A DNA stretch of 64,000 nucleotides from Sebaldella termitidis ATCC 33386 (GCF_000024405.1 NC_013517.1:1364001-1428000); one strand, 5' to 3'; shown: positions 51,241 to 58,917, numbered from the stretch's first letter. The notes: generated from the letters alone by a model not told the origin. Translations and numbers: made by a program.

Positions 51241-51297
51241 GTTATAATAATTTGTGGTTTCACAAAAACCATAAATCTTTATACTCGGAGGACATCT

Positions 51298-51357
51298 ATG
51301 CGTACATTAGCAATAGTTACTATATTATTTATAGTAATTACTAAAGTACTGTATTAA
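51298..51357 (+). CDS. Small hydrophobic toxin peptide, copy D (Ibs-like)
   Basis: 19 residues, MRTLAIVTILFIVITKVLY. ATG 51298, GGAGGA at 51287-51292, TAA 51355-51357. One membrane helix, Arg at position 2 and Lys at 16. The coding region folds (GTTACTATA/TAGTAATTA). It lies 44 bases before the inverted repeat that opens the CRISPR leader. Toxicity is inferred from similarity in length and composition to Ibs peptides. Confidence 0.75.
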   Translation: MRTLAIVTILFIVITKVLY

Positions 51358-51366
51358 CAGTTCCTC

Positions 51367-51387
51367 AGCCCCTTTGGGGCTTTTTTT
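51367..51387 (+). terminator. Terminator of toxin mRNA, copy D
   Basis: AGCCCC-TTT-GGGGCT followed by seven T. A worn version stands behind copy A (CAACCCCTTTGGAACTT). Confidence 0.85.
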
Positions 51388-51400
51388 AATTCTATAATTT

Positions 51401-51534
51401 CTGTCGACCTCCATTAAGGTAAAAACTATAGGAGATCGACAACTTTAAGTAGAACAATGCTTTGATAGCATTTTCTCATAAAATGAGACATGATTATGTC
51501 AAGGTTTCAGTAAACGAAAAAAATAGGTCGACAG
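51401..51534. repeat. Inverted repeat CTGTCGACCT / AGGTCGACAG at the CRISPR leader
   Basis: Perfect 10-base arms at 51401-51410 and 51525-51534 enclose 114 bases. The right arm contains TCGACA, the -35 of the leader promoter. The enclosed stretch has no frame. It may be a small inserted element or a protein-binding site. Confidence 0.6.
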
Positions 51535-51556
51535 AATAGTGTATTTGAGGTATAAT
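51528..51556 (+). promoter_or_regulatory. CRISPR leader promoter
   Basis: TCGACA (51528-51533), 17 bases, TATAAT (51551-51556), 25 bases before the first repeat. It sets transcription of the array left to right. Confidence 0.7.
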
Positions 51557-51581
51557 AAATAAAAGGTTTTTAAATAGAGGA

Positions 51582-52006
51582 CTATTAATATAACTATCCT
51601 AGAATGTAAATTTCTCTAGCTTTTGCAAATATTTTTTTCATTGTTGCCTATTAATATAACTATCCTAGAATGTAAATTCTTGTCATGGGAGCGTTTCAAC
51701 TTGATTTTTACAGCTATTAATATAACTATCCTAGAATGTAAATTTTTCTAATTCTTCCGCAACTATTATAGTTTTATCTATTAATATAACTATCCTAGAA
51801 TGTAAATATAGTTCCTTGCAGTATTGCAAATACAAGCAAGATTCTATTAATATAACTATCCTAGAATGTAAATTATAAAACAAAAGTAAAGCAATTAGCT
51901 GATCTGTTTCTATTAATATAACTATCCTAGAATGTAAATATGTACTCTTCCCAGATTAGGCCAAAAGTTTTTTTATCTATTAATGTAACTATCTTAGAAG
52001 TAATAC
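51582..52006 (+). CRISPR. CRISPR array, 7 repeats and 6 spacers
   Basis: Repeat of 30 bases starting CTATTAATATAACTATC and ending AGAATGTAAAT, at 51582, 51648, 51714, 51778, 51844, 51910 (all identical) and 51977 (degenerate, CTATTAATGTAACTATCTTAG). Spacers of 36, 36, 34, 36, 36 and 37 bases. Degeneration at the right end and a promoter-bearing leader at the left fix the orientation; the repeat ends in ATGTAAAT, a plausible 8-base crRNA tag of type I-B/III systems. No cas gene lies in the window. I found no spacer match within the prophage by eye. Confidence 0.97.
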
Positions 52007-52011
52007 ATAAT

Positions 52012-52038
52012 AAAAAAGCCCTCCAAAGAGGGCCTTTT
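52012..52038 (+). terminator. Terminator of the CRISPR array
   Basis: GCCCTC-CAAA-GAGGGC with T-tract. Same hairpin as at 51067. Confidence 0.75.
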
Positions 52039-52041
52039 ATT

Positions 52042-52112
52042 ATGGGGATAGAGTGCTTACAATATTCTTCAAAATATCAATAATCTTTATATAATACCTG
52101 AAAATTTTAGTT
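52042..52112 (-). pseudogene. 3' end fragment of a KilAC antirepressor gene
   Basis: On minus it ends ...ATATTGTAAGCACTCTATCC..., matching base for base, with few changes, the 3' end of the antirepressor gene at 52779. It is the right boundary of the CRISPR/TA segment. Shorter versions of the same tail stand left of TA copies A, B and D. Confidence 0.65.
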
Positions 52113-52135
52113 ATATTTCTATATAAATTAGATTT

Positions 52136-52681
52136 TTATTTTCTTATTTCATCTAATAAATTTTTAGCTCCTTCAACTCCATTATCATAAGCCATTTTTG
52201 CATATTTTTCAGCAAGTTTATATTTTCCTTGCTCATAGTATAAAACACTTAAATTAATCATGGCATCATAATTATTATTTTCAATAGCCATAAGATAGTA
52301 TTTTTCAGCAAGTTTGAATTTTTCTTGATCATGATATAAAAGTCCTAAATTATATAAGGCTAATTTATTATCGTATTTAATGGCCATGAGAAAGAGCCTT
52401 TCTGCAAGTTCAAATTTCTCTTGTTTTTTATATAGATTTCCTAAATTGTTCATAGCATTAGAGTCACTATGTTCGCTAGCCATAAGATAGTATTTTTCAG
52501 CAAGTTCGAATTTTCCTTGTTCTTGATATAAAAGACCTAATTGAAACATAGATTCTCGATCTTCAATTTTTATTTTTTCAAGATAATATTCTTCAGTTCC
52601 TACAGTTGGTTCAGGATTTGAAGGAGAGCAAGAATAAAATACACCAAAGATAATGAAAGTAACGAATATTTTTTTAATCAT
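52136..52681 (-). CDS. TPR/Sel1-like lipoprotein
   Basis: 181 residues, ATG 52681 with TGGAGGAAC on minus. Lipoprotein signal MIKKIFVTFIIFGVFYSC. Four repeats of 36 residues (AMFQLGLLYQEQGKFELAEKYYLMA style: LGLLYQEQGKFELAEKYYL, LGNLYKKQEKFELAERLFL, LGLLYHDQEKFKLAEKYYL, LSVLYYEQGKYKLAEKYAK). Outer-face protein for protein contacts. Independent of the phage-type cluster downstream on minus. Confidence 0.8.
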   Translation of the reverse strand: MIKKIFVTFIIFGVFYSCSPSNPEPTVGTEEYYLEKIKIEDRESMFQLGLLYQEQGKFELAEKYYLMASEHSDSNAMNNLGNLYKKQEKFELAERLFLMAIKYDNKLALYNLGLLYHDQEKFKLAEKYYLMAIENNNYDAMINLSVLYYEQGKYKLAEKYAKMAYDNGVEGAKNLLDEIRK

Positions 52682-52778
52682 TAGTTCCTCCAGTAGTTAA
52701 GATATGAAAAATTGTAACAGCTAAATTATAAAAAATCAAACAAATAATTTATAAAAATTTTTATATAGAGATTTTTCT

Positions 52779-53489
52779 TTATGCGGATAGAGTGCTAACA
52801 ATATTCTTTAAAATATCAATAACCTTAATATAATACCTGAAAGTCTCAACTTCCTTACTGGAATACTTAGACTTGTCATAAAAGACTTTTCCATATTCTT
52901 CAGTACGGAGATTATGCTTTTTAGTTAATCTTCCAACCATATTAGCTGAGATATTAAGCATTTTGCCAATTTCAGTAGCACTATAGGTTATTTCACCAAC
53001 AACAGGTAATGGAAGTAGAAAATCCCCGGTTAGTACCTTAGTAGCATGAGCATTAAGTATCTGCTTGTATTCAGGAATCAGAATACTGTCAGCCATATTA
53101 TTAAGAAATTCAGCAGTTTTAAGTTGGATTTCTTTTTCTTTTAGTTCAAGTTCTTTTGGTGTTTGGTTTATTGAGTAGCTGCCAGTTTTTCTTAGTGAAG
53201 GTAATACATCATGGGTTACCCATTTAGTAAATTGATTAGCTTGAGGTTTGTCACTTCTAAAAATTACTTTATATAATCCGCTTTCATTAATGATATTGGT
53301 AATCCCTGATAAGCTCCCTAAGTCAAACTTAGTCACCTCGTCCTCATCTAATCTTTTGATCACACTACTTGGATTTGAAAGTTCTAATATCTTACATATA
53401 TCAATTAATACAAACCAGACTTCATTTTCTATCAATACAGTTCTTACTTTTCCAAATTCTTTACTTTGAAATATTTGAAGTTTATCCAT
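52779..53489 (-). CDS. Phage antirepressor (Bro-N plus KilAC)
   Basis: 236 residues from ATG 53489 with GAGGTGG upstream on minus; the in-frame ATG 53504 lies before that ribosome site. Bro-N: VRTVLIENEVWFVLIDICKILELSNPSSVIKRLDEDE ... ESGLYKVIFRSDKPQANQFTKWVTHDVLPSLRKTGSY. KilAC region from residue 170 (SATEIGKMLNISANMVGRLTKK). Such proteins lift phage repression. Overlaps the upstream small gene by 8 bases. Its 3' end sequence recurs at several TA cassettes. Confidence 0.88.
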   Translation of the reverse strand: MDKLQIFQSKEFGKVRTVLIENEVWFVLIDICKILELSNPSSVIKRLDEDEVTKFDLGSLSGITNIINESGLYKVIFRSDKPQANQFTKWVTHDVLPSLRKTGSYSINQTPKELELKEKEIQLKTAEFLNNMADSILIPEYKQILNAHATKVLTGDFLLPLPVVGEITYSATEIGKMLNISANMVGRLTKKHNLRTEEYGKVFYDKSKYSSKEVETFRYYIKVIDILKNIVSTLSA

Positions 53490-53769
53490 GAAGTACCACC
53501 TCATTTGGAGTTAAATACATTTTGTTGATATTAGATATTCCAGAAGTAGCTCCGTGTTCAAAATAGGTTTTCTTTGCGGTTAATAATACAGTTTCAAAAG
53601 TGTTAATAAGCTGTTGGATGTCATTTTTAGTACATGTAGTTTTAGAATTGATGTTTTCAATTAAGTTATAAAAGTTATCTTCCATTTTAGACAGGTCGTC
53701 TTTTAAATGACCGTAATCATACATCTCTTCAATGTGAGAGATCATAAATTCTTTAATGTTTTGATTCAT
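53482..53769 (-). CDS. Small phage-type protein upstream of the antirepressor
   Basis: 95 residues from ATG 53769 with TAGGAGGAATC on minus; longer in-frame starts have no ribosome site. Acidic and helical (MISHIEEMYDYGHLKDDLSKM), with a C-terminal SGISNINKMYLTPNEVVLHG whose codons overlap the antirepressor start. Probably cotranslated with it. Function unknown. Confidence 0.6.
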   Translation of the reverse strand: MNQNIKEFMISHIEEMYDYGHLKDDLSKMEDNFYNLIENINSKTTCTKNDIQQLINTFETVLLTAKKTYFEHGATSGISNINKMYLTPNEVVLHG

Positions 53770-53973
53770 AGTGATTCCTCCTAAAAAATTGTATTTTTTT
53801 AGGATATTTGTTATAATGTACATATTCGGGGGTACTTATAACAAGTATCCTTTATAATAGTCAGCTGCTTCAACAGTTGGCTATTTTTATTTCTAATAAT
53901 AATATATAACATATTTACTTTTTTGTCAAATGTATTTACGTATTTTTTGAAAAAAAGAGACCATGAAATGGCC

Positions 53974-54465
53974 TCAAGTTATAGTAAATAAATCATCTAA
54001 GCTACAATTGAAAAATTTTTTTAATTTAATGATAGTTGATAAATTCATCTTTTCAACTCCAATATTCTGAGAAAGTCTCTGTAGAGTTTGTCTGGAAATA
54101 TATAAATTTTTCATTTTTAATTGTCGTTCTAAAGAAGAAACACTTTTTATATTATGTTTTTCCATAAGTTCTTCTAAATTGATTTTTACATTTATTAGTG
54201 ATGCACTAAGAACATCAATTAATTCTTGAGCATATTCACCTAAATAAGGTGACTTTTCAGAATGAAGATAATTTCCTTTTATTTTACTTATATATTCTTC
54301 AATTTGACTGTTATCGAAATTCTTTTTTTGAATATTTTCATTCATTTTTGCTATATAATCTAATAATAGTTCAGAATATTCTTTATCACGACCAGATTCT
54401 TTTTCTATAATTATACGCAATTCTCCAGTAATTTTTCTTATAATTTTATCTACTGATTCATTCAT
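53974..54465 (-). CDS. HTH (Cro/C1-type) regulator with N-terminal helical domain
   Basis: 163 residues, ATG 54465 with TAGGAGTAATG on minus. Residues 1-90 are helical with no family; residues 98-163 form a C-terminal HTH: NLEELMEKHNIKSVSSLERQLKMKNLYISRQTLQRLS, then MNLSTIIKLKKFFNCSLDDLF. This end is typical of Cro/C1 domains. Likely the repressor or Cro-like switch of the small element that also contains the antirepressor. Confidence 0.7.
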   Translation of the reverse strand: MNESVDKIIRKITGELRIIIEKESGRDKEYSELLLDYIAKMNENIQKKNFDNSQIEEYISKIKGNYLHSEKSPYLGEYAQELIDVLSASLINVKINLEELMEKHNIKSVSSLERQLKMKNLYISRQTLQRLSQNIGVEKMNLSTIIKLKKFFNCSLDDLFTIT

Positions 54466-54564
54466 ATGGATTCATTACTCCTAACTTTCAAGTATATATA
54501 CTCTTGTATATTTTAAGTCATTTTTTGTATAAATGCAAGATAAGTATTTTATATAGAATCAATA

Positions 54565-54855
54565 TTAATAAAAGTATCTTCTATCTTCTATCTTCATCAT
54601 TCTTTTTAATTCTTTACCTAAAGCATAATAGTTAGGCAGGTCTTTCTTTAAAACACATATTATGTTTCCGGCTTCTCCTTGTGAAAGACATGTAAGCTGC
54701 AAATATTCATTGTTACCGTAAATCTCTGATATCAGATATTCATAATAATCTTTAGATTTATCTGAAACATTCAAGCCAACATTGTATAATTTTACAATTA
54801 TTCCAGACCAGATTTTAGCATCATCACTTAATTGTGAAATAGGAATCCAATTCAT
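54565..54855 (-). CDS. Small phage-type protein, unknown
   Basis: 96 residues, ATG 54855 with GGAGGGAA on minus. MNWIPISQLSDDAKIWSGIIVKL then a mixed fold and a basic end (KELKRMMKIEDRRYFY). No family recognised. Follows the gene at 54873 with a 17-base gap, so the two are cotranscribed. Confidence 0.5.
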   Translation of the reverse strand: MNWIPISQLSDDAKIWSGIIVKLYNVGLNVSDKSKDYYEYLISEIYGNNEYLQLTCLSQGEAGNIICVLKKDLPNYYALGKELKRMMKIEDRRYFY

Positions 54856-54872
54856 ATTTTCCCTCCATTTGA

Positions 54873-55169
54873 TTATTCCAAAAAATTCTGATAAAGTTCT
54901 TCAAGTTGAATAAATTTATCATTATTAATGTCATCGTTAAATTGTATCATAATTTCCAGAGTAGTAGTAGGCATAAATTTATTTAAATTATCGTTTATAT
55001 ATATATATGATAAAGATAAGCTGATATAAATATTATTCAGCATAAGAAAAGTTCCAGAAGAGATACTTTTTAAAACATATCCATTACATTCCTTAATTCC
55101 TAGTTCTTCCATCATAGTCACAATTTCCTGTGACTTTTCATATAGTTCATTCATTTTTTCTTTAGTCAT
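54873..55169 (-). CDS. Small phage-type protein, unknown
   Basis: 98 residues, ATG 55169 with AGGAGGAAAAC on minus. Helix (MTKEKMNELYEKSQEIVTMM) followed by strands (YVLKSISSGTFLMLNN). Acidic C-terminus. No family recognised. Confidence 0.5.
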   Translation of the reverse strand: MTKEKMNELYEKSQEIVTMMEELGIKECNGYVLKSISSGTFLMLNNIYISLSLSYIYINDNLNKFMPTTTLEIMIQFNDDINNDKFIQLEELYQNFLE

Positions 55170-55264
55170 GTTTTCCTCCTGATTAAATTTATTTGACAGG
55201 AGAAACCTAAAAAAGGTATAATCTATTTGCGGTAGAGTGCCTTTTATTAGGTGCTCCTTTTTTA

Positions 55265-55915
55265 TTAGTTTATTTCCTTTAATGTATCAATTTTTTCCTT
55301 TAGAGAATTTTTTATAAAAGTTCTGTTTTGTGTTATATCAGTTTTAAGGCTATCTGTATATCTAATAAAATGATATTTTGAATATTCTCCTATATAAGCT
55401 TTTAATAAAAAGCTCGGTAAGTATTCAACAGATTTTTTAATAGCAAAATGAAAGCTATTATCAATAAATGGTTCATAAAAATCAATTTGATCATTTAATT
55501 CGGTGTTTTTAATATCTAATTGTGTTATTAAATTAGATATTTTTTTGGTATTGCTATTTAGATCATTTGCTTTTAAAAAAGAAAAAAGTTCATAAAATAA
55601 ATTGTAATAAATATTATATTTATCCCAAAGTTTAAAGCAAGCTTCAAAATCTTTTTTAAATTTTAAAGTATAAACAAGTTTATTTTTATTGATGACATCA
55701 TTTAATTTGATAATTTCTTTTTCATATTCAATTTTTTGTTCTTGTATTTCAGTATTAAAAGTATGTTGGTATTCAAGTTTTTCAATTTCAAAATTATGTT
55801 TTAAATTGGTAAGTTGCCTATTGAAAAGAAAACCAATAATGAGTGGGATTACTGTTGAAATAATAAGATTTAGTATAATTAACATAATATTTTGTTCTTT
55901 TAAAAATTCTCCCAT
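55265..55915 (-). CDS. Membrane-anchored coiled-coil protein
   Basis: 216 residues, ATG 55915. One N-terminal membrane segment (IMLIILNLIISTVIPLIIGFLF), then a coiled coil (LKHNFEIEKLEYQHTFNTE) and a helical C-terminal part. This build, an anchor plus a stalk, is common in phage-encoded and defence accessory proteins, but no family is recognised. It starts immediately after the stop of the gene at 55916, so translation is coupled. Confidence 0.55.
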   Translation of the reverse strand: MGEFLKEQNIMLIILNLIISTVIPLIIGFLFNRQLTNLKHNFEIEKLEYQHTFNTEIQEQKIEYEKEIIKLNDVINKNKLVYTLKFKKDFEACFKLWDKYNIYYNLFYELFSFLKANDLNSNTKKISNLITQLDIKNTELNDQIDFYEPFIDNSFHFAIKKSVEYLPSFLLKAYIGEYSKYHFIRYTDSLKTDITQNRTFIKNSLKEKIDTLKEIN

Positions 55916-56482
55916 TTAAACCACCTTCTCATACTTAATCAAATAAAACCAATACCCGGTAAAAGCAAGATGCAAGGTCTCCTTAGTTTCACTATATATG
56001 ATATCCTCATCAATATCATGCTTATCCCGGAACTTTTCCAGTTCTTCTTTTGATGCATACAACTCGCAATGATTATTAAAAATCTTATGCTTCATTCCTT
56101 TGATATCAATCTTATCTTCAATATAGTAAGACTTTATTTCTTCAATTTTAGTTCCCTTATTAAGCGGGATTCCGTTTCTTAAATAAGCTAAGAATGAAGT
56201 TTCGTTATAATCAAATTTGATGGCAGCATCTTTTGCTGTAATCCCTTTTTTATAGAGATCAAATAATAGTTTGCTTTCCTTGTATTCTGCATAATTTTCA
56301 TGATCAGCAAGGAAATCTTCATATGTATAATTAAGCTCATTAACTACATCGACTCTGCCGGCTATTGAAGTCAGCTTGGGATGTATCCTGTAATTGACAA
56401 GTTCATATACATATTGTCTGGGGAAAATCCCCTCTAATTCCTTCTTTGTATACTTACTAAATAATTTTTCCAATAAAATCAC
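55916..56482 (-). CDS. Phage-type protein of unknown function next to the dprA junction
   Basis: 188 residues from GTG 56482 with AAAGGAGGG 7 bases upstream on minus; a longer in-frame start (56560) has no ribosome site. Helical N-terminus (LEKLFSKYTKKELEGIFPRQYV) and a possible HTH-like middle (LYKKGITAKDAAIKFDYNETSFLAYLRNG). First gene of the minus-strand cluster that ends with the antirepressor. DNA-binding is possible but unproven. Confidence 0.5.
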   Translation of the reverse strand: MILLEKLFSKYTKKELEGIFPRQYVYELVNYRIHPKLTSIAGRVDVVNELNYTYEDFLADHENYAEYKESKLLFDLYKKGITAKDAAIKFDYNETSFLAYLRNGIPLNKGTKIEEIKSYYIEDKIDIKGMKHKIFNNHCELYASKEELEKFRDKHDIDEDIIYSETKETLHLAFTGYWFYLIKYEKVV

Positions 56483-56570
56483 TTGTAACCCTCCTTTGAA
56501 TATGTTATAAGTATTATAGCATAAAGTTAAAAAAAAGTGGAATATATGTTTGTTTTGCATTAGCTTATTT

Positions 56571-56948
56571 CGTCAAGGAGGCGCTTTGATAACCGCAGAG
56601 CTCGGTTTTCAGAATAACAGGGAGATTTTTGCAGTACCCGGATTTATAAATTATCCTTCTTTCAAAGGCTGTAATAAACTAATAAGAGAATTAAAGGCAA
56701 AGCTGGTGCTGACCGGAAAGGATATAGCTGATGAATTTTTATGGGAAAAAAAATCAAAAGCAGAAGCTGAGCAGAGTCTAAGCTCTGAAGAGAAAAAAAT
56801 TCTTTCCCTGCTTGATATGGAAAAGAGTCTGGATGAACTGATAATGGAAACAGGACTTAGTGCAGGAATTATTTTGGCAGTACTTGCCAATCTTGAAGTA
56901 AAGGATTTTATATTTGAAATATCCGGAGGAAGATATAAAGGGAGATAG
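56571..56948 (+). pseudogene. dprA: dprA 3' part (DNA-processing protein A, N-terminal part absent)
   Basis: The frame starts abruptly at RQGGALITAELGFQNNREIF and continues AVPGFINYPSFKGCNKLI, the end of the DprA Rossmann fold, then LVLTGKDIADEF and the C-terminal winged helix (LSSEEKKILSLLDMEKSLDELIMETG). The 200 or more residues normally preceding GALITAE are missing; there is no start or ribosome site. DprA loads RecA on incoming single-stranded DNA during transformation. The break lies next to phage-type genes, as expected if an element integrated within dprA. Confidence 0.85.
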
Positions 56949-57018
56949 ATAAAGGAAAATTTTAATAATGATATTTTATGTTAACTGCAATTGTTTTTCA
57001 GACTTTATACAGAATTTC

Positions 57019-57052
57019 AGCTGTCTGTTATAATTTTCAAAGACAGCTTTTT
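57019..57052 (+). terminator. Terminator behind dprA
   Basis: AGCTGTCT / AGACAGCT with a 14-base loop, then TTTTTATT. Confidence 0.7.
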
Positions 57053-57088
57053 ATTATATGAGAGTACAGTATTTTTGAGAATAGATAC

Positions 57089-57215
57089 TTAAAAACTTTT
57101 ATTTTTTAAGAATATGGCGTAATATACTCGAAAACAATGCAAAAGATCAGAATTTTTCGATAATTAAGCTGGACGCAAGTCTAAATTTTTTGTTATAATA
57201 ATTTATAGATTTACT
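57089..57215 (+). other. Relic of TA cassette, copy E (no toxin)
   Basis: The order AAAAACTT..., CGAAAACAATGCAAAAGAT, TAATTAAGCTGGACGCAAGTC, TTTTTTGTTATAATAATTTA follows copy D, but the short-RNA promoter is decayed and the pairing block has no partner. The extended -10 TGTTATAAT (57191-57199) is kept and now stands 56 bases before the aldo-keto reductase ATG. Confidence 0.65.
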
Positions 57216-57254
57216 AATGAATATGAATACTCAATCTATGGAAAGAGGTATTTT

Positions 57255-58157
57255 ATGAGAAAAATTTTTTTGGGGAAATCAAATCTTAAAGTTTCACAGC
57301 TTGGGCTTGGATGCATAAATTTCGGCAGTAAAACATCAGAATCTGATTCTTTTGAACTTCTGGATACCTATATTGAAAATGGCGGTAACTTTATAGACAC
57401 TGCCAATAATTATGCAGTATGGGCAGGAGGAAACGGAAAACAGAGTGAAGAAACGCTTGGAAAATGGATATCTGCACGAAAAAATAGAAAAGATTATATC
57501 TTAGCGACAAAATTAGGGGCTTATCCTAAGGATATAAATTCCAGAGATTTTTCCAATATGCAGGGACTAGACAGCAAAACAATAAAGGAAGAGATAGAAA
57601 AATCCCTTAATAATCTAAAAACAGATTATATAGATCTTTTATATCTTCATGTTGATGACTATAAAACACCTCAGGAAGAAACTATGGAAACCCTTGACGA
57701 AATGATACGTAAGGGATTTATCAGAGAGATTGGATGCAGTAACTTTCAAACATGGAGAATCGAAAGTGCTAGGAATATCTGTGAAAAAAATAATTATAAA
57801 TTTTTTAGTGCTGTACAGCAGCGATATACATATCTTCAGCCTGTGCTTGATGCTGATTTTTTTCCTCAGGTAGCGGCAGATAAAAGTCTTGGTGAGTATA
57901 TAGAATTCTATCATGATATTACGATGGTGTCACATACCTCACTTTTAAAAGGGCAGTATCTAAAAGATGAAATTACTTTGAAAGTTTATGATACCGCAGA
58001 AAACAGAGAAAAGTTACAAAAGCTGCGTGCTGAAGAAAAAAATCCTGTTTCATGGGTATTGAAGTATATAACAGAACAATTTGGGGGCAGTGTTGCTTTG
58101 TTTACTACAAATAGTACAAAACATCTTGTAGAAAATATAAAATATTTTGAGGAGTAA
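57255..58157 (+). CDS. Aldo-keto reductase
   Basis: 300 residues, ATG 57255 with AAAGAGGT upstream. AKR fold: LGLGCINFGS, FIDTANNYAVWAGGNGKQSEETLGKW (catalytic Asp and Tyr), ATKLGAY (Lys), YIDLLYLHVDD (His), IREIGCSNF. The C-terminal NADPH loop is ALFTTNSTKHLVENI. It reduces aldehydes or ketones; substrate unknown. The only promoter in sight is the extended -10 left by the TA relic. Followed by a cupin gene. Confidence 0.88.
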   Translation: MRKIFLGKSNLKVSQLGLGCINFGSKTSESDSFELLDTYIENGGNFIDTANNYAVWAGGNGKQSEETLGKWISARKNRKDYILATKLGAYPKDINSRDFSNMQGLDSKTIKEEIEKSLNNLKTDYIDLLYLHVDDYKTPQEETMETLDEMIRKGFIREIGCSNFQTWRIESARNICEKNNYKFFSAVQQRYTYLQPVLDADFFPQVAADKSLGEYIEFYHDITMVSHTSLLKGQYLKDEITLKVYDTAENREKLQKLRAEEKNPVSWVLKYITEQFGGSVALFTTNSTKHLVENIKYFEE

Positions 58158-58290
58158 TTTTACTTTTGACTGCCATAAATTTTTTTTGCTTTATTAGGGA
58201 ATAGCGAAAATTATAAAGCAGTGATTTAAAAATATCTGAAAGAGAAATAGCAAAAAAAGAACGGCTGACTATAAAAGGAGGTTTGTAAAC

Positions 58291-58365
58291 ATGAATTTTA
58301 AAGAATATGGAGAAAAAGTATTTAAAGAAAGTCTTGAGTTATACAAGGAGGTAGTATGTCTTTAA
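58291..58365 (+). CDS. Short 24-codon frame before the cupin gene
   Basis: ATG 58291 with an excellent AAAAGGAGG and 8-base spacing reads MNFKEYGEKVFKESLELYKE and ends within the cupin start. It may be the stump of a deleted gene or a leader frame for translational coupling. Confidence 0.35.
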   Translation: MNFKEYGEKVFKESLELYKEVVCL

Positions 58366-58832
58366 AAAAAATTTTAGTAACCAATATCAATCAAATTGAA
58401 CCAAAACATGTATCACCTAATGAGATTTATGAATTTGACAGATATGATGTAAGTGGTTTATTACATGAAAACAAGTGTACGGTAACATTTTATTCTCTTT
58501 CCCCGGGCAAATCTAATTATCCGTATCATTATCATACATCAAATGAAGAGGTGTTCTATATTATTAGCGGACAAGGACTTCTTGAAACACCGGCAGGTGA
58601 AATTTCTGTTAAGGGAGGAGATGTTATTGTATTTCCGCCTTGTAAAGATGCTGCACATAGATTGAAAAACTCATCAGAAAATGAGATGTTAGTTTACTTG
58701 GATGTTGATACAAATAATTCTCCGGATGTTGTTATTTATCCTCATACAAACAAAGTTGGCGTATTTGTAAATGGTGAATTCCCAAAATTCTATAAGCAGG
58801 ATTCAAATATTCCTTATTATGAAGATGAATAA
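58356..58832 (+). CDS. Cupin-domain protein
   Basis: 158 residues, ATG with AAGGAGGT upstream. Cupin motif 1: YPYHYHTSNEEVFYIISGQGLLETPAGE (His, His, Glu metal ligands), motif 2: GGDVIVFPPCKDAAHRLKN. Single-domain metal-binding beta barrel, often an isomerase or sugar-binding enzyme. Ends before a strong terminator. Confidence 0.85.
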   Translation: MSLKKILVTNINQIEPKHVSPNEIYEFDRYDVSGLLHENKCTVTFYSLSPGKSNYPYHYHTSNEEVFYIISGQGLLETPAGEISVKGGDVIVFPPCKDAAHRLKNSSENEMLVYLDVDTNNSPDVVIYPHTNKVGVFVNGEFPKFYKQDSNIPYYEDE

Positions 58833-58917
58833 TATAAGGATGCATAAATATTCCGGAGCAGTTATATTTATGCTTTTAAAATATATAAAATTGTTACTGC
58901 TTTATCTATTAATAATA

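Noticed and set aside
51582-52006. CRISPR spacers aimed at the resident prophage
   Set aside because: I compared all six spacers and their complements with the 1-22 kb region by eye and saw no convincing match; a real search is needed.
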